From: Bacteroidales bacterium
Lineage (GTDB): Bacteria > Bacteroidota > Bacteroidia > Bacteroidales > Bacteroidaceae
NCBI GenBank assembly: GCA_004555245.1
Contig: SFIS01000037.1
Span: 1-30,336 of the forward strand
Reading direction: 5' to 3'
DNA: 30,336 bases
The notes beneath the pieces are model-generated. The model did not search any database and was not told the origin of the DNA. It saw only the letters and a list, made by a program, of their open reading frames with translations. A program made the translations under genes and the position numbers. Shown piece by piece: positions 16,624-24,748 of the stretch (position 1 is its first letter; every line of letters starts with the position of its first letter).

Positions 16624-17799
16624 TTATCTGCGTCCGCCTCCGAAATGTCCGCTGCCGGACGAACGGCTTGAGCTGCCAGACGAGCGGCTGGATGTGCCGT
16701 ACGAATGTCCTACGGAACAGCTGGAAGACGAGCTTCTGCTATATGACGAACGGCTTGAGGAAGAGCTGCCGCTGTATGACGAACGGTTGGAAGATGAACT
16801 GCCTACCGAGCGTCCTGAGTTGTAGCTTCGTCCGCTTGAGGAACTTCTATAGGATGAGGAAGAGCCGCTTCCTGAGAAAGAACGGCTTGGCGTGTAGCTC
16901 GTCCCGCCGTCGGTGCGGTGTCCGCGTGCCGTCTCTCGTGTGCTGCTTCGCGGAGTGTCACCGTTTGAGAACGACGAGTTTCCGTCCTGCCGTCTGTTGG
17001 CTGTGCCCGTGTTGCTGCCTGATCCGTACCTGTTGCTGCCTGATCCGTACCTATTGTTGCGTTCGCCTGTCACTGTAGAATGTCCGGGACGGATAGTGCC
17101 TCCATTGGGACGACTGGCGCCGGCGTTGCCATGTGAAGAGGAGTTGTGTCCTCCCACATTTCCATGGCTTCCGTTGTCGGGCCTGTTGCTGCCCGGCCTG
17201 TGGTTGCCCGGTCTGTTGTTTGGAGCGGGCGAGTGCGGGTCAAAGCCTCTGTTTCCACCGTCTTTATGATACCAGCCTTGGTTCATGTTGCGGTATCCTC
17301 CACGGTCCCAGCCGCCTCTCATGCCGTGGTCGTGCGTAGTGAAGTGACGTCCGTGGTAGTAAGAGTGTCCTCCGTTAGCGTGCCAGGAGTGAGCCCCGCG
17401 GTATGAGTAGTAGCATCCCGGGTAGCCAAAGTAGTGGTAGTGGCGGTGCGGATAGTAGGCATAGATGCGGAAGTGCCAGAAACCGTTGCCCCAATACAGG
17501 GGGCGGTAGAAATACTCCAGACCGCAGAAAGTGCGATACTGCCAGTCGTAGAGGATATATGAGAGGTCGAGGTTACGGCGTGTCCAATACACGGAATAGA
17601 CATCATCGACGGTATTGACGCTCATGAGATAGTCGAGGTTCACTTCAAAAGCCGCCTCATACTGCTCTTCCGTGAGGTCGAGTTCGTACGCCATCTTGTC
17701 GGTGAGGAAGAGCGCCTGGTCTCTTGCCTGCTGATAAGACATTGCCTTTGCAGAGAATGCGGTGAGTATCAGAACGAGTGTGAATAAAACCTTCTTCAT
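16624..17799 (-). CDS. secreted low-complexity Ser/Gly/Asn/Arg-rich protein
   Basis: A 391-residue protein with a clear signal peptide (MKKVLFTLVLILTAFSAKA). Residues about 20-105 are an ordinary helical domain (YQQARDQALFLTDKMAYELD, LTEEQYEAAFEVNLDYLMSV). Residues about 105-180 are rich in Tyr, His, Trp and Gly, and the remaining 200 or so are Ser/Gly/Asn/Arg repeats such as RYGSGSN (two copies) and many SSSR motifs, ending HFGGGRR. Similar secreted proteins with a helical N-terminus and disordered tail are common in Bacteroidetes; I know no function. A good promoter and an operator-like direct repeat lie upstream, which supports it being a real, regulated gene despite its composition. Confidence 0.75.
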   Translation of the reverse strand: MKKVLFTLVLILTAFSAKAMSYQQARDQALFLTDKMAYELDLTEEQYEAAFEVNLDYLMSVNTVDDVYSVYWTRRNLDLSYILYDWQYRTFCGLEYFYRPLYWGNGFWHFRIYAYYPHRHYHYFGYPGCYYSYRGAHSWHANGGHSYYHGRHFTTHDHGMRGGWDRGGYRNMNQGWYHKDGGNRGFDPHSPAPNNRPGNHRPGSNRPDNGSHGNVGGHNSSSHGNAGASRPNGGTIRPGHSTVTGERNNRYGSGSNRYGSGSNTGTANRRQDGNSSFSNGDTPRSSTRETARGHRTDGGTSYTPSRSFSGSGSSSSYRSSSSGRSYNSGRSVGSSSSNRSSYSGSSSSSRSSYSRSSSSSCSVGHSYGTSSRSSGSSSRSSGSGHFGGGRR

Positions 17800-17843
17800 A
17801 GTGGTAAACCTTTATTTGTTGTTGTTATTGTTTTTTCTGAGGG

Positions 17844-17874
17844 CAAAGTTACAACTTTTTCATTTGCCACGAAA
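17844..17874 (-). promoter_or_regulatory. promoter for the secreted low-complexity protein
   Basis: On the minus strand TAACTTTG (17851-17844) is a perfect -7 element. The -33 region (17871-17874, TTTC) is weak, which fits activator dependence. The gene starts about 45 bases downstream. Confidence 0.6.
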
Positions 17875-17879
17875 AGGTT

Positions 17880-17917
17880 TTTCCCTAACTTGTCCGGGAA
17901 TTTCCCTACACTTGTCC
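17880..17917 (-). promoter_or_regulatory. direct-repeat operator upstream of the secreted-protein promoter
   Basis: On the minus strand GGACAAGTGTAGGGAAA and GGACAAGTTAGGGAAA occur with their starts 22 bases apart, ending just upstream of the weak -33 element. Direct repeats phased by two helical turns in this position are typical activator sites, for example of LytTR-type regulators; the regulator itself is not identified. Confidence 0.45.
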
Positions 17918-17944
17918 TTCTTCCCTGTCAGTCTGTGTCTTACA

Positions 17945-18916
17945 TTATGCGAGCAGGAGATACATATACACGCCGAAGGATGCAGTCAGGACACATCCCT
18001 CCCATCGCTCCATAGTGCTCTTCGTGAATGAGAAGAACCACAGCAGCAGTGCTCCTGCAAACAGGCAGGCGAGGTCTGTTGTTGTGATGCCTTGTGGCGA
18101 CAGCGGTGTGACGACAGCCGTGACACCGAGAATCATGAGTATGTTGAACAGGCATGAGCCTATGACATTTCCGAGCGCCATCGACGTGCTGCCTTTCAAG
18201 GCGGCCACAACACTTGTCGCAAGTTCCGGCATCGACGTGCCGGCACCGAGTATGGTGATGCCTATGACGGCCTCGGACACTCCGAGGGTTGTCGCCAGCG
18301 AGACGGCGTGACCTACAAAGACGTCGCTGCCGATAATCAGCTCTGCCAGTCCGAGGATGATTCTGAACGCCGGGAATCTGTATATCTTCAGCACGGCAGT
18401 GACGAGAGTTCCGTGGCTTGACGGTTGTGTCTTGACGGTTGTCTCCGAGGCATTGGGTTTAGAGTCGGCGTCGTTCTGCTTCGCATTGCGCAGCGTGTGA
18501 TACATATACAGCAAGAAGAGAGCGAGCATTATGAGAGCCTCTCCTTTCGTCAGCGTGCCGTCAACGAGGAAGAAGATGAGCATCAGGGTGGCGATGAACG
18601 CATAGGGCAGGTCGCGCCTTATTGCCGCCATACCGACCGACATGGGGTGTATCATGGCACAAACCCCGACAATTAGGAAGATGTTGAAGATATTGCTCCC
18701 GACGACGTTGCCTACAGCCATGTCTGCCGTGCCGTTGATTGCCGAAGCAAGACTGACGCACATCTCCGGCATTGAAGTGCCGAAGGCGACGACGGTGAGC
18801 CCGATGACGAGTTCAGTCATATTGAACCGCCGTGCTATGTTCACCGCTCCTTCCGTGAGGTTGTCTGCCCCGTGCAGCACCACCGCTATACCTATTATTA
18901 TAAATAATATGTCCAT
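17945..18916 (-). CDS. CaCA-family calcium/sodium antiporter (YrbG-like)
   Basis: A 323-residue inner membrane protein made of two inverted halves. Each half has the alpha-repeat motif: VVAFGTSMPE with GNVVGSNIFN in the first half, and ILGAGTSMPE with GNVIGSCLFN in the second. About ten hydrophobic segments and a polar linker (KQNDADSKPNASETTVKTQ) between the halves are visible. The family exchanges calcium or other cations for sodium or protons. The start codon lies only 9 bases from a 54-base perfect palindrome, an unusual 5' leader that could affect translation or transcription from the upstream nusB cluster. Confidence 0.93.
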   Translation of the reverse strand: MDILFIIIGIAVVLHGADNLTEGAVNIARRFNMTELVIGLTVVAFGTSMPEMCVSLASAINGTADMAVGNVVGSNIFNIFLIVGVCAMIHPMSVGMAAIRRDLPYAFIATLMLIFFLVDGTLTKGEALIMLALFLLYMYHTLRNAKQNDADSKPNASETTVKTQPSSHGTLVTAVLKIYRFPAFRIILGLAELIIGSDVFVGHAVSLATTLGVSEAVIGITILGAGTSMPELATSVVAALKGSTSMALGNVIGSCLFNILMILGVTAVVTPLSPQGITTTDLACLFAGALLLWFFSFTKSTMERWEGCVLTASFGVYMYLLLA

Positions 18917-18925
18917 GTTCTTATT

Positions 18926-18979
18926 GTTGGCAAGTTAACGAGTTGGCAAGTTAACTTGCCAACTCGTTAACTTGCCAAC
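18926..18979. repeat. 54-base perfect palindrome
   Basis: The sequence is identical to its own reverse complement over 54 bases. Each 27-base half begins with the unit GTTGGCAAGTTAAC, repeated after a GA spacer and running into the centre. It lies between the DUF5606 gene and the antiporter gene, 9 bases upstream of the antiporter start. There is no T-run after it on either strand, so it is not a standard terminator. Confidence 0.95.
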
Positions 18980-18992
18980 TAAAACATAAAAC

Positions 18993-19430
18993 TTATTTTC
19001 TGTCGTCAACATTGTCACCCTCTGTCGGAGCCAGTGTCTCTTCAAAGTCAGTGATACCTGCACTGACGAGGATGTTGTACCATTGCAACAGTTTCTTTAT
19101 GTCGCTGTCATGCACGCGTTCGCGGTCGTATGTCGGCAGCACTTCGGCGAAATATTCACGCAGTTCTTCATTTTTCGCCTTTTTGTAGTTTATTTCTGTC
19201 TGTTTCCCGTTTTCTTTTTCGCTGAGATTCTTCAGCACTTTCCAGAGCGGCATATCCTCGTCGTCGGTGTACATTGCGATATCAGCAAGACTTGTCACAC
19301 GGTCTGAGGCGAAAGCCGGCATACGGCGTTTTGTGGCGTCGAGAGCCTCTACTATAAGATTTGCTTTTCCGCGTGATATCAAACGATAAAGTCCGGGTTT
19401 GCCTGAAATGGCCAAGATTGTTTCCTTCAT
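18993..19430 (-). CDS. DUF5606 family protein
   Basis: A 145-residue protein starting MKETILAISGKPGLYRLISR, the characteristic start of DUF5606 proteins, found in Bacteroidetes next to coaE. The open frame extends upstream but the extension is not protein-like, and ATG 19430 gives the family's normal start. The N-terminal half (to about 75) looks like a small beta-barrel; the C-terminal half is helical and charged, ending TEGDNVDDRK. No function is known. It is the last gene of the nusB-yajC-ybbR-coaE cluster. Confidence 0.85.
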   Translation of the reverse strand: MKETILAISGKPGLYRLISRGKANLIVEALDATKRRMPAFASDRVTSLADIAMYTDDEDMPLWKVLKNLSEKENGKQTEINYKKAKNEELREYFAEVLPTYDRERVHDSDIKKLLQWYNILVSAGITDFEETLAPTEGDNVDDRK

Positions 19431-19485
19431 TTCTGTTTTTCTATTGTTATATTGTTTGTTATGATGATTCCCTGCCTGGCTTTCC

Positions 19486-20106
19486 TCAGCCTTTCGGGCT
19501 GTGTCCGGCAAGGCGATGCACCGTTGGTTTGCCGATGCTTCTGATTATTCTTTCTATCTGCGGCATCAGGGGTTCGTCGCCGTCGTTGTTTATTGTGAAG
19601 TGGGCACGCTGTGCTTTCTCTTCCTGCGTCATCTGCCTGCGTATCCATTCCATCGCCTTCTCGCGCGAAATGTTGTCGCGTTCCATGATGCGCTGCAGGC
19701 GTGTTTCGAGTTTGGCAGTGACGCAAACGACATAATCTACGTATTTCTCGAATCCCGCTTCGTAGAGTATGGCGGATTCCATCCATTGGTGTCCTGACTG
19801 CAGGAAGTCGTCTGCCACTGCGGGGTGGACTATTGCATTGATGCGTGCGTTGTTCTCGGGCGAAGCGAGCAGGAATGCCGCCAGCGCCGGCTTGTCCATT
19901 TCTCCGTTGGGGAAGACATCTTTCCCAACGGCTTCAGACAATCTGCGTTGCAGGCCGCGGTTGTTTCGCATGAGACGTTTTGCAGCGGCATCACAGTCAT
20001 ACACCTCTATGCCTATGTTCTGCATCATGCGGCAGACGTAGCTTTTCCCGCTTCCTATGCCTCCGGTTATGGCACATCTCGGCTTTGCGTTGCGCTTTTG
20101 TTCCAC
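19486..20106 (-). CDS. coaE: dephospho-CoA kinase
   Basis: A 206-residue cytoplasmic enzyme that phosphorylates the 3'-hydroxyl of dephospho-CoA, the last step of coenzyme A synthesis. The P-loop GGIGSGKS is at residues 15-22, followed by YDCDAAAKRLM (substrate-binding region), INAIVHPAV and a lid-like region with RLQRIMERDNISREKAMEWI. Length matches the family. It starts 25 bases after ybbR and is part of the five-gene minus-strand cluster. Confidence 0.95.
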   Translation of the reverse strand: MEQKRNAKPRCAITGGIGSGKSYVCRMMQNIGIEVYDCDAAAKRLMRNNRGLQRRLSEAVGKDVFPNGEMDKPALAAFLLASPENNARINAIVHPAVADDFLQSGHQWMESAILYEAGFEKYVDYVVCVTAKLETRLQRIMERDNISREKAMEWIRRQMTQEEKAQRAHFTINNDGDEPLMPQIERIIRSIGKPTVHRLAGHSPKG

Positions 20107-20131
20107 TGTAGGTTAATTTATTTGCAGACGT

Positions 20132-21112
20132 TCATTGCTCTATGAGATAATCGACCTGTGTGGTTGAGAGATACGGGTTACGGGCAGCTCGCGGCGACTT
20201 GACAAGCCTAAGCTGGCATTTCTTCTGTTCGCCTCCTGCTGTTGACGAATAGTCTGCTACGACGGTGAAGTTCGAGACGTCGATGTTGTTGTACTGTTTT
20301 GCCCCGACGACATAATGCACCTGCACCTGCGGCGGGAATGTTCTGAGAACGCATCCCTCCGGGACATTGATGGCAGTGACGGGGACATTTGCCACAGCTT
20401 CGATCATGATGTCCGGATATAGTGTCATCGTCACCTCTGCAGGCACAGTCTTCACTCTCTTTGTCTTCTGCAACGCCACCTTGCGTTGTATGGTGTCGGT
20501 GAAGTTCCGTATGTCGAGTTGTCTTGTCGAGACATATAGTATGCTGTCGAGAGTCCGGCTTGATGCATAGACATAGACGCTGTCCGGCTCGAACTTCACC
20601 CGTGCGAGGTAGTATGATTCCGCCGGTCTGACCGTTCCCACGAGTTTCACAGGAACCCTCTTGTTCAGTCCGTAATTGAATGGGAACTCGAGTGTCTGTG
20701 GCTTTATCGACACGACTTTCGTCGATGCGTACAGTTGTGTCGAGACGAGTTTCTGCAGGTCGCTGCTGTTCACCACACATTTCTCGTTGTTGACGGCATA
20801 CATGTCGAAAGGCAGTTTGATTGATGCCGCCCGGTCGCCGTATTTGTATGCCGCGATGGTGTATCCCTTGTCTCTCACCATGACGCGCAGTTCCGCCGTC
20901 TCGCTGTTGAGCATGATGGCGTTCCGCGGTATGTTCACCAGCTGTACGGGTATTGTTATCTCGCGCTCCATGGTGTCGTTGAGCACCGACATGAACCAAT
21001 AGACGGCGCTGAGGACGAGGAAAAACAAAAAAATCAGAAACTCCCTATTGAATATTCCTAACAGGAAGTTTCTGACTGACACATAGATATGTGATAGCTG
21101 TCGTATTATCAT
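20132..21112 (-). CDS. YbbR-like domain protein
   Basis: A 326-residue protein with one N-terminal membrane segment (FLIFLFFLVLSAVYWFMSVL, residues about 25-44), then extended repeats of the YbbR type on the outer face (for example TIPVQLVNIP, LRVMVRDKGY, VPVKLVGTVRPA and VPVTAINVPEG). YbbR-like proteins in Firmicutes are linked to c-di-AMP synthase, but no cdaA gene is near; here the gene sits between yajC and coaE, the usual Bacteroidetes order. The specific function is unknown. Confidence 0.85.
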   Translation of the reverse strand: MIIRQLSHIYVSVRNFLLGIFNREFLIFLFFLVLSAVYWFMSVLNDTMEREITIPVQLVNIPRNAIMLNSETAELRVMVRDKGYTIAAYKYGDRAASIKLPFDMYAVNNEKCVVNSSDLQKLVSTQLYASTKVVSIKPQTLEFPFNYGLNKRVPVKLVGTVRPAESYYLARVKFEPDSVYVYASSRTLDSILYVSTRQLDIRNFTDTIQRKVALQKTKRVKTVPAEVTMTLYPDIMIEAVANVPVTAINVPEGCVLRTFPPQVQVHYVVGAKQYNNIDVSNFTVVADYSSTAGGEQKKCQLRLVKSPRAARNPYLSTTQVDYLIEQ

Positions 21113-21179
21113 TGCATTTCCTGCGATAATTGATGGTAAAGCCCCGATGTCCGTGTCGCGTGCTACGGATGTCGCATCA

Positions 21180-21488
21180 TCACTTCTGCTCTGGTGCAGC
21201 GGCGAAGACGTAGGATTTCTCCACTTTGATGACCACGCCCTTTGCCACCTCTATTTCCACGAGAGGCTCAGCGAGCTCCACTTTCTTCACTTCTCCGTGT
21301 ACTCCTCCTCCGGTGACAACCTTCTGTCCCACCTTCAGCGAGTTCTGGAAGTTGCGTATCTCTTTCTGTTTCTTCTGTTGTGGACGTATCATGAAGAAAT
21401 ACATGATGGCGAACATCACAACGAGCATGATAATCATGGAGGTGCCTCCACCTCCTGCTGCCTGTGCAGCGAGTACTGTCAATGTCAT
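21180..21488 (-). CDS. yajC: preprotein translocase subunit YajC
   Basis: A 102-residue single-span membrane protein associated with SecDF and the Sec translocon. One membrane segment (MIIMLVVMFAIMYFFMI, about residues 18-34) is followed by the hallmark RPQQKKQKE and then the soluble domain with SLKVGQKVVTGGGVHGEV. Length is typical. It lies 53 bases after nusB and 67 before ybbR. Confidence 0.95.
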   Translation of the reverse strand: MTLTVLAAQAAGGGGTSMIIMLVVMFAIMYFFMIRPQQKKQKEIRNFQNSLKVGQKVVTGGGVHGEVKKVELAEPLVEIEVAKGVVIKVEKSYVFAAAPEQK

Positions 21489-21541
21489 TTCGCTTTCTTA
21501 ATTATATATTTGTGTATTATGTTCCGAATGTCCTCCCCTCG

Positions 21542-22492
21542 TCAGTGTCTCTCGGTTTTCTCCGGCAGCGGTTTCAGCATTCGTCCGGTCTCTGAGAGGT
21601 ATCGTGCGATGGCGTCGAGCATGCCGTTGACATATCGTGCCGACTTCGGCGTGCTGTAGTTCTTGGCGAGCGTGAGATACTCGTTTATGGTGACCGTCAC
21701 GGGTATAGCGGGGAAAGAGAGCATCTCGGCTATTGCAATCTGCATGATGACGACGTCCATGTATGCGAGACGCGAGAAATCCCAGTTTTTCGATGTTGCC
21801 GTCATGTATCGCTGATACTGTTCTGCATTGAGTATTGATGTCCTGAAAAGTCTGACGGCGAAGTCGAGGTCTTCCGGGTCCTTGTATTGCGGCAGCAGTT
21901 CCTGGCTGAAGCCGTTAGCCTCGTCAAATTTCTTTATCGTCTTCAGCACGAATGTGTCGATAATGGCTTTGTCGTCGTTCCAGTAGAGAGATTTCTCCTC
22001 GAGGCGCATGTCGATGTCTTCGTTCTCCACGACGAAAGTCTTGTAGAGCTTTCGCCAGAGCTCGCGGTCGTCGGCGTAGTCCGGTTCGTCCGTCATTGCC
22101 ATATAGTCGGCAAACATCTCGCTGTTCTCGATGTTGTCCAGCACCTTGCGCACGATGTCGATGTCGTCGTCCCAGACATGTTTCTGATGCTCCCTCCATT
22201 CGCCGAGCATATTGTTGTCAGCAAGCTGCAAGGCGAATTTGTTGTTGACGAAGCGTGCCGACGGACAGTCGCCCTCGCCGCGCTCAAAGCGTGCCATGGC
22301 GACATCATAGCGCTGCTGTGCGACGCGTGTGACGGCTACGATGAGGTCGAGGAGGAAGTTGTACAGGTCGTATGCTTTGTCGAGGCTGAAGACAAGTTCT
22401 TTTTCCGCATTCTCAAGATTATGGTTTCCATTCTGGTAGTAGGCATAGGTCAGTTGTACTATCTTGATACGGATGATTTCTCTGTTTATCAT
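21542..22492 (-). CDS. nusB: transcription antitermination factor NusB (long Bacteroidetes form)
   Basis: A 316-residue protein; the start ATG 22492 (MINREIIRIKIVQLTYAYYQ) was chosen because the upstream extension to 22786 is not protein-like and crosses the promoter. The C-terminal 130 residues hold the NusB fold (DFAVRLFRTSILNAEQYQRY, WDFSRLAYMDVVIMQIAIAEML, VTINEYLTLAKNYSTPKSARYVNGMLDAI). The N-terminal half is an extra domain found in Bacteroidetes NusB, about double the size of the E. coli protein. NusB binds boxA RNA with S10 for rRNA antitermination. It is the first gene of its cluster and diverges from rplY. Confidence 0.93.
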   Translation of the reverse strand: MINREIIRIKIVQLTYAYYQNGNHNLENAEKELVFSLDKAYDLYNFLLDLIVAVTRVAQQRYDVAMARFERGEGDCPSARFVNNKFALQLADNNMLGEWREHQKHVWDDDIDIVRKVLDNIENSEMFADYMAMTDEPDYADDRELWRKLYKTFVVENEDIDMRLEEKSLYWNDDKAIIDTFVLKTIKKFDEANGFSQELLPQYKDPEDLDFAVRLFRTSILNAEQYQRYMTATSKNWDFSRLAYMDVVIMQIAIAEMLSFPAIPVTVTINEYLTLAKNYSTPKSARYVNGMLDAIARYLSETGRMLKPLPEKTERH

Positions 22493-22600
22493 AAATACTG
22501 TTTTTTGAGAGTTGCGTGCAGCCGCCGGGACATAGACAACCATCTGGCACATAGAGCGAAACGATGGTGCAACCTTCCGCCGTCGGCTGCTTTCAGGATG

Positions 22601-22632
22601 CAAAAGTAGCGAAATTCCCTCACATACACAAG
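22601..22632 (-). promoter_or_regulatory. promoter for the nusB cluster
   Basis: On the minus strand TACTTTTG (22608-22601) matches TAnnTTTG and CTTG (22632-22629) is one base off TTTG, with 20 bases between. It faces away from the rplY promoter 36 bases to the right. Confidence 0.65.
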
Positions 22633-22668
22633 AAAAACGGTCTTTTTCTACGTTTTTTAAGATAATAA

Positions 22669-22700
22669 CTTGTGTGTTTCGGAAAAAAGTAGTAATTTTG
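22669..22700 (+). promoter_or_regulatory. promoter for rplY
   Basis: CTTG (22669-22672) and TAATTTTG (22693-22700) with 20 bases between. The leader to rplY is about 160 bases. Confidence 0.7.
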
Positions 22701-22706
22701 CAGCCG

Positions 22707-22863
22707 CATTTTCGCAAAACATAGCCTATATCCGTTCTGCCGCCCCGGCATGGGCATCCCCGCTGGCGGGAACAGGACGCAGGCATCAGTGTGATGGCGA
22801 ATTAAGCAAATTTATCCATTCATCCAATTACTTAATTTAGAGTAACACTAATTTTCATTCATC
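22707..22863 (+). promoter_or_regulatory. long 5' leader of rplY
   Basis: The first half is GC-rich, with CTGCCGCC (about 22737) able to pair with GGCGGGAACAG (about 22779) around a loop containing further G and C runs; the second half is AT-rich. A long leader on a ribosomal protein gene may be autoregulatory, but I cannot match it to a known motif. Confidence 0.3.
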
Positions 22864-23460
22864 ATGTTAGAAATTAACGTATCAGGCCAGAAGCGCAACG
22901 CTATCGGCAAGAAGGCGGCAAAGGAAGTCCGCAAAGAGGGTCTCGTCCCATGCAACATCTACGGTATAGAGAAGGATGCGGATAACCGTCCGGTGGCAAC
23001 ATCGTTCACCATCCCGTTCAGCGAGCTCCGCAAGGTTGTTTACACACCTAACGTTTACGTTGTGAACATCAACATCGACGGCACAGAGAAGAAGGCTGTC
23101 ATCAAGGAGCTTCAGTTCCACCCGGTATCAGACGCCCTCCTCCACGTCGATTTCCTTGAGATCAACGAGGAGAAGCCTGTGACAGTAGGTATCCCAGTGA
23201 AACTCGTCGGCCACGCTGCCGGTGTTCGCAACGGTGGACGTCTCTCGCTCTCTATCCGCCAGATCAAGGTCACAGCTCCTTACACACGCATACCGGAGAT
23301 TCTCGAAATCGACGTCACCGCCCTCGAGATTGGCAAGTCAATCAAGGTCGGCGAGCTGAATTTCGAAGGTCTCGAGTTCGCTACACCAAAAGAAGTTGTG
23401 GTTTGCTCGGTACAGATGACACGCCAGGCACGTGCCGCTGCCATCGCTGCCGCAAAGTAA
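22864..23460 (+). CDS. rplY: 50S ribosomal protein L25/general stress protein Ctc
   Basis: A 198-residue ribosomal protein that binds 5S rRNA. The N-terminal L25 domain (MLEINVSGQKRNAIGKKAAK, then EGLVPCNIYG and HPVSDALLHVDFLEI) is followed by the TL5/Ctc C-terminal beta domain (VGIPVKLVGHAAGVRNGGRL, TALEIGKSIKVGEL). This two-domain long form is the usual one in Bacteroidetes. It ends in an alanine-rich tail (AAAIAAAK). It has its own promoter and a strong terminator. Confidence 0.96.
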   Translation: MLEINVSGQKRNAIGKKAAKEVRKEGLVPCNIYGIEKDADNRPVATSFTIPFSELRKVVYTPNVYVVNINIDGTEKKAVIKELQFHPVSDALLHVDFLEINEEKPVTVGIPVKLVGHAAGVRNGGRLSLSIRQIKVTAPYTRIPEILEIDVTALEIGKSIKVGELNFEGLEFATPKEVVVCSVQMTRQARAAAIAAAK

Positions 23461-23517
23461 TTCCCGTTGACGACAAACAGTCCGACACAAGGAAACAAAC
23501 TTCAGAAAATCATCCAG

Positions 23518-23554
23518 GACGGCATGGGGGTTCACGCTCTTATGCCGTCTTTTT
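23518..23554 (+). terminator. intrinsic terminator after rplY
   Basis: GACGGCAT (23518-23525) pairs perfectly with ATGCCGTC (23542-23549) and is followed by TTTTT. It starts 58 bases after the rplY stop codon, so pth expression needs read-through or a separate, unseen promoter. Confidence 0.85.
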
Positions 23555-23599
23555 CGTTACACAAACATCCGGCGGCATCCCGCCGCCACACACAACGAC

Positions 23600-24163
23600 A
23601 TGGACAAATATCTCATCGCAGGCCTCGGCAATCCCGGAGCCGAATATCACGAGACGCGGCACAACAGCGGATGGATGGCGGTTGACAGACTTGCGGCGTC
23701 GCTCAATGCCACCTTCGAAGACCGCCGCTACGGCTTCGTGGCAGAATGCCAGCTGAAGAACAAGCGTCTGCTGCTGCTCAAGCCGACGACATACATGAAC
23801 CTCTCCGGCAACGCCGTCAGATACTGGCTCGAGAAAGAGAACATCCCCAACGAGCGTCTGCTCGTCGTCGTTGACGAACTCGCCCTCCCTCTCGGAAAGA
23901 TACGCCTGAAAGGCAGCGGCTCGAACGGAGGACACAACGGCCTCGGACACATCCAGCAGCTCATCGGACAGCAGTACCCGCGCCTGAGGATAGGCATCGG
24001 CAGCGAGTTTGCGAAAGGCAGACAGATAGACTATGTGCTCGGCACATTCTCCGACGAAGAGCGCGAACTGCTCAACCCCGCCCTCGACAACGCCGTGGAA
24101 TGTATCAAATCGTTCGTCCTCGCAGGCATCAACATCACGATGAACGCCTTCAACAAGAAATAA
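23600..24163 (+). CDS. pth: peptidyl-tRNA hydrolase
   Basis: A 187-residue cytoplasmic enzyme that releases peptides from tRNAs dropped by the ribosome. Catalytic and substrate-binding residues are all present: N11 in GLGNPG, H21 in TRHNSGW, N67 in TYMNLSG, D92 in VVVDELALPLG and N113 in GSGSNGGHNGLG. Length is typical. It follows the rplY terminator and lies 21 bases before the S4-domain gene, so these two are likely cotranscribed. Confidence 0.96.
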   Translation: MDKYLIAGLGNPGAEYHETRHNSGWMAVDRLAASLNATFEDRRYGFVAECQLKNKRLLLLKPTTYMNLSGNAVRYWLEKENIPNERLLVVVDELALPLGKIRLKGSGSNGGHNGLGHIQQLIGQQYPRLRIGIGSEFAKGRQIDYVLGTFSDEERELLNPALDNAVECIKSFVLAGINITMNAFNKK

Positions 24164-24184
24164 CCCCCTCTCCCCTGCCCTATC

Positions 24185-24664
24185 ATGACAAAAGACATCA
24201 CACTCGCCCACCGCGACACCGCGCGCTTGGACAAATGGCTGTGGGCGGCACGCATCTTCAAGACACGCACCGTCGCAGCAAACGCATGCAAGAACGGACG
24301 CGTGACAATATCAACAAACGGCACACCCGACATTCTCGGCGCAGCACTGGCAAAACCGTCGCGCAACGTGAAATGCGGAGAGATTGTCAACGTGAAGAAG
24401 CCGCCTGTCACCTACTCGTTCAGAATCATCAACTGCATCGAACAGCGTGTCGGAGCGAAACTCGTCAGCCAGGTTTACGAGAATGTCACCGAGGCAAGAC
24501 AGTATGAACTGCTCGAGATGTCGCGCATCTCCGGATTCATCGACCGGCAGAGAGGTACGGGACGCCCGACAAAGAAAGAGCGGCGCGCACTCGACCAGTT
24601 CAACGACGTGCCGATGTTCGGATTCGACGACGATGACGACGACCCCTTCGATTTCGACGAGTGA
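24185..24664 (+). CDS. S4-domain RNA-binding protein, Hsp15 (HslR)-like
   Basis: A 159-residue protein with an S4 RNA-binding domain at the N-terminus (RLDKWLWAARIFKTRTVAAN, then NGRVTISTNG). Hsp15-type proteins bind stalled 50S subunits carrying peptidyl-tRNA, which fits its position right after pth. The C-terminal part holds a basic stretch (GRPTKKERRALDQF) and a very acidic tail (DDDDDDPFDFDE). The start ATG 24185 is preceded by a pyrimidine-rich gap without a clear ribosome-binding site, as is common here. A good terminator follows. Confidence 0.9.
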   Translation: MTKDITLAHRDTARLDKWLWAARIFKTRTVAANACKNGRVTISTNGTPDILGAALAKPSRNVKCGEIVNVKKPPVTYSFRIINCIEQRVGAKLVSQVYENVTEARQYELLEMSRISGFIDRQRGTGRPTKKERRALDQFNDVPMFGFDDDDDDPFDFDE

Positions 24665-24699
24665 GACACACCCACGTCAGTTCTCACAATATAAATAAT

Positions 24700-24748
24700 G
24701 TGTAAACGCTCTTGCCGGCTGCCGACAAGTTCATTTACACATTTTTTT
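24700..24748 (+). terminator. strong terminator after the pth-S4 unit
   Basis: GTGTAAA (24700-24706) pairs with TTTACAC (24734-24740), with an inner CTTGCCGG/CCGACAAG stem, followed by ATTTTTTT. Confidence 0.85.

Noticed and set aside
22493..22786. N-terminal extension of nusB
   Set aside because: It crosses the nusB promoter and is not protein-like; MINREIIRIK is the family start.
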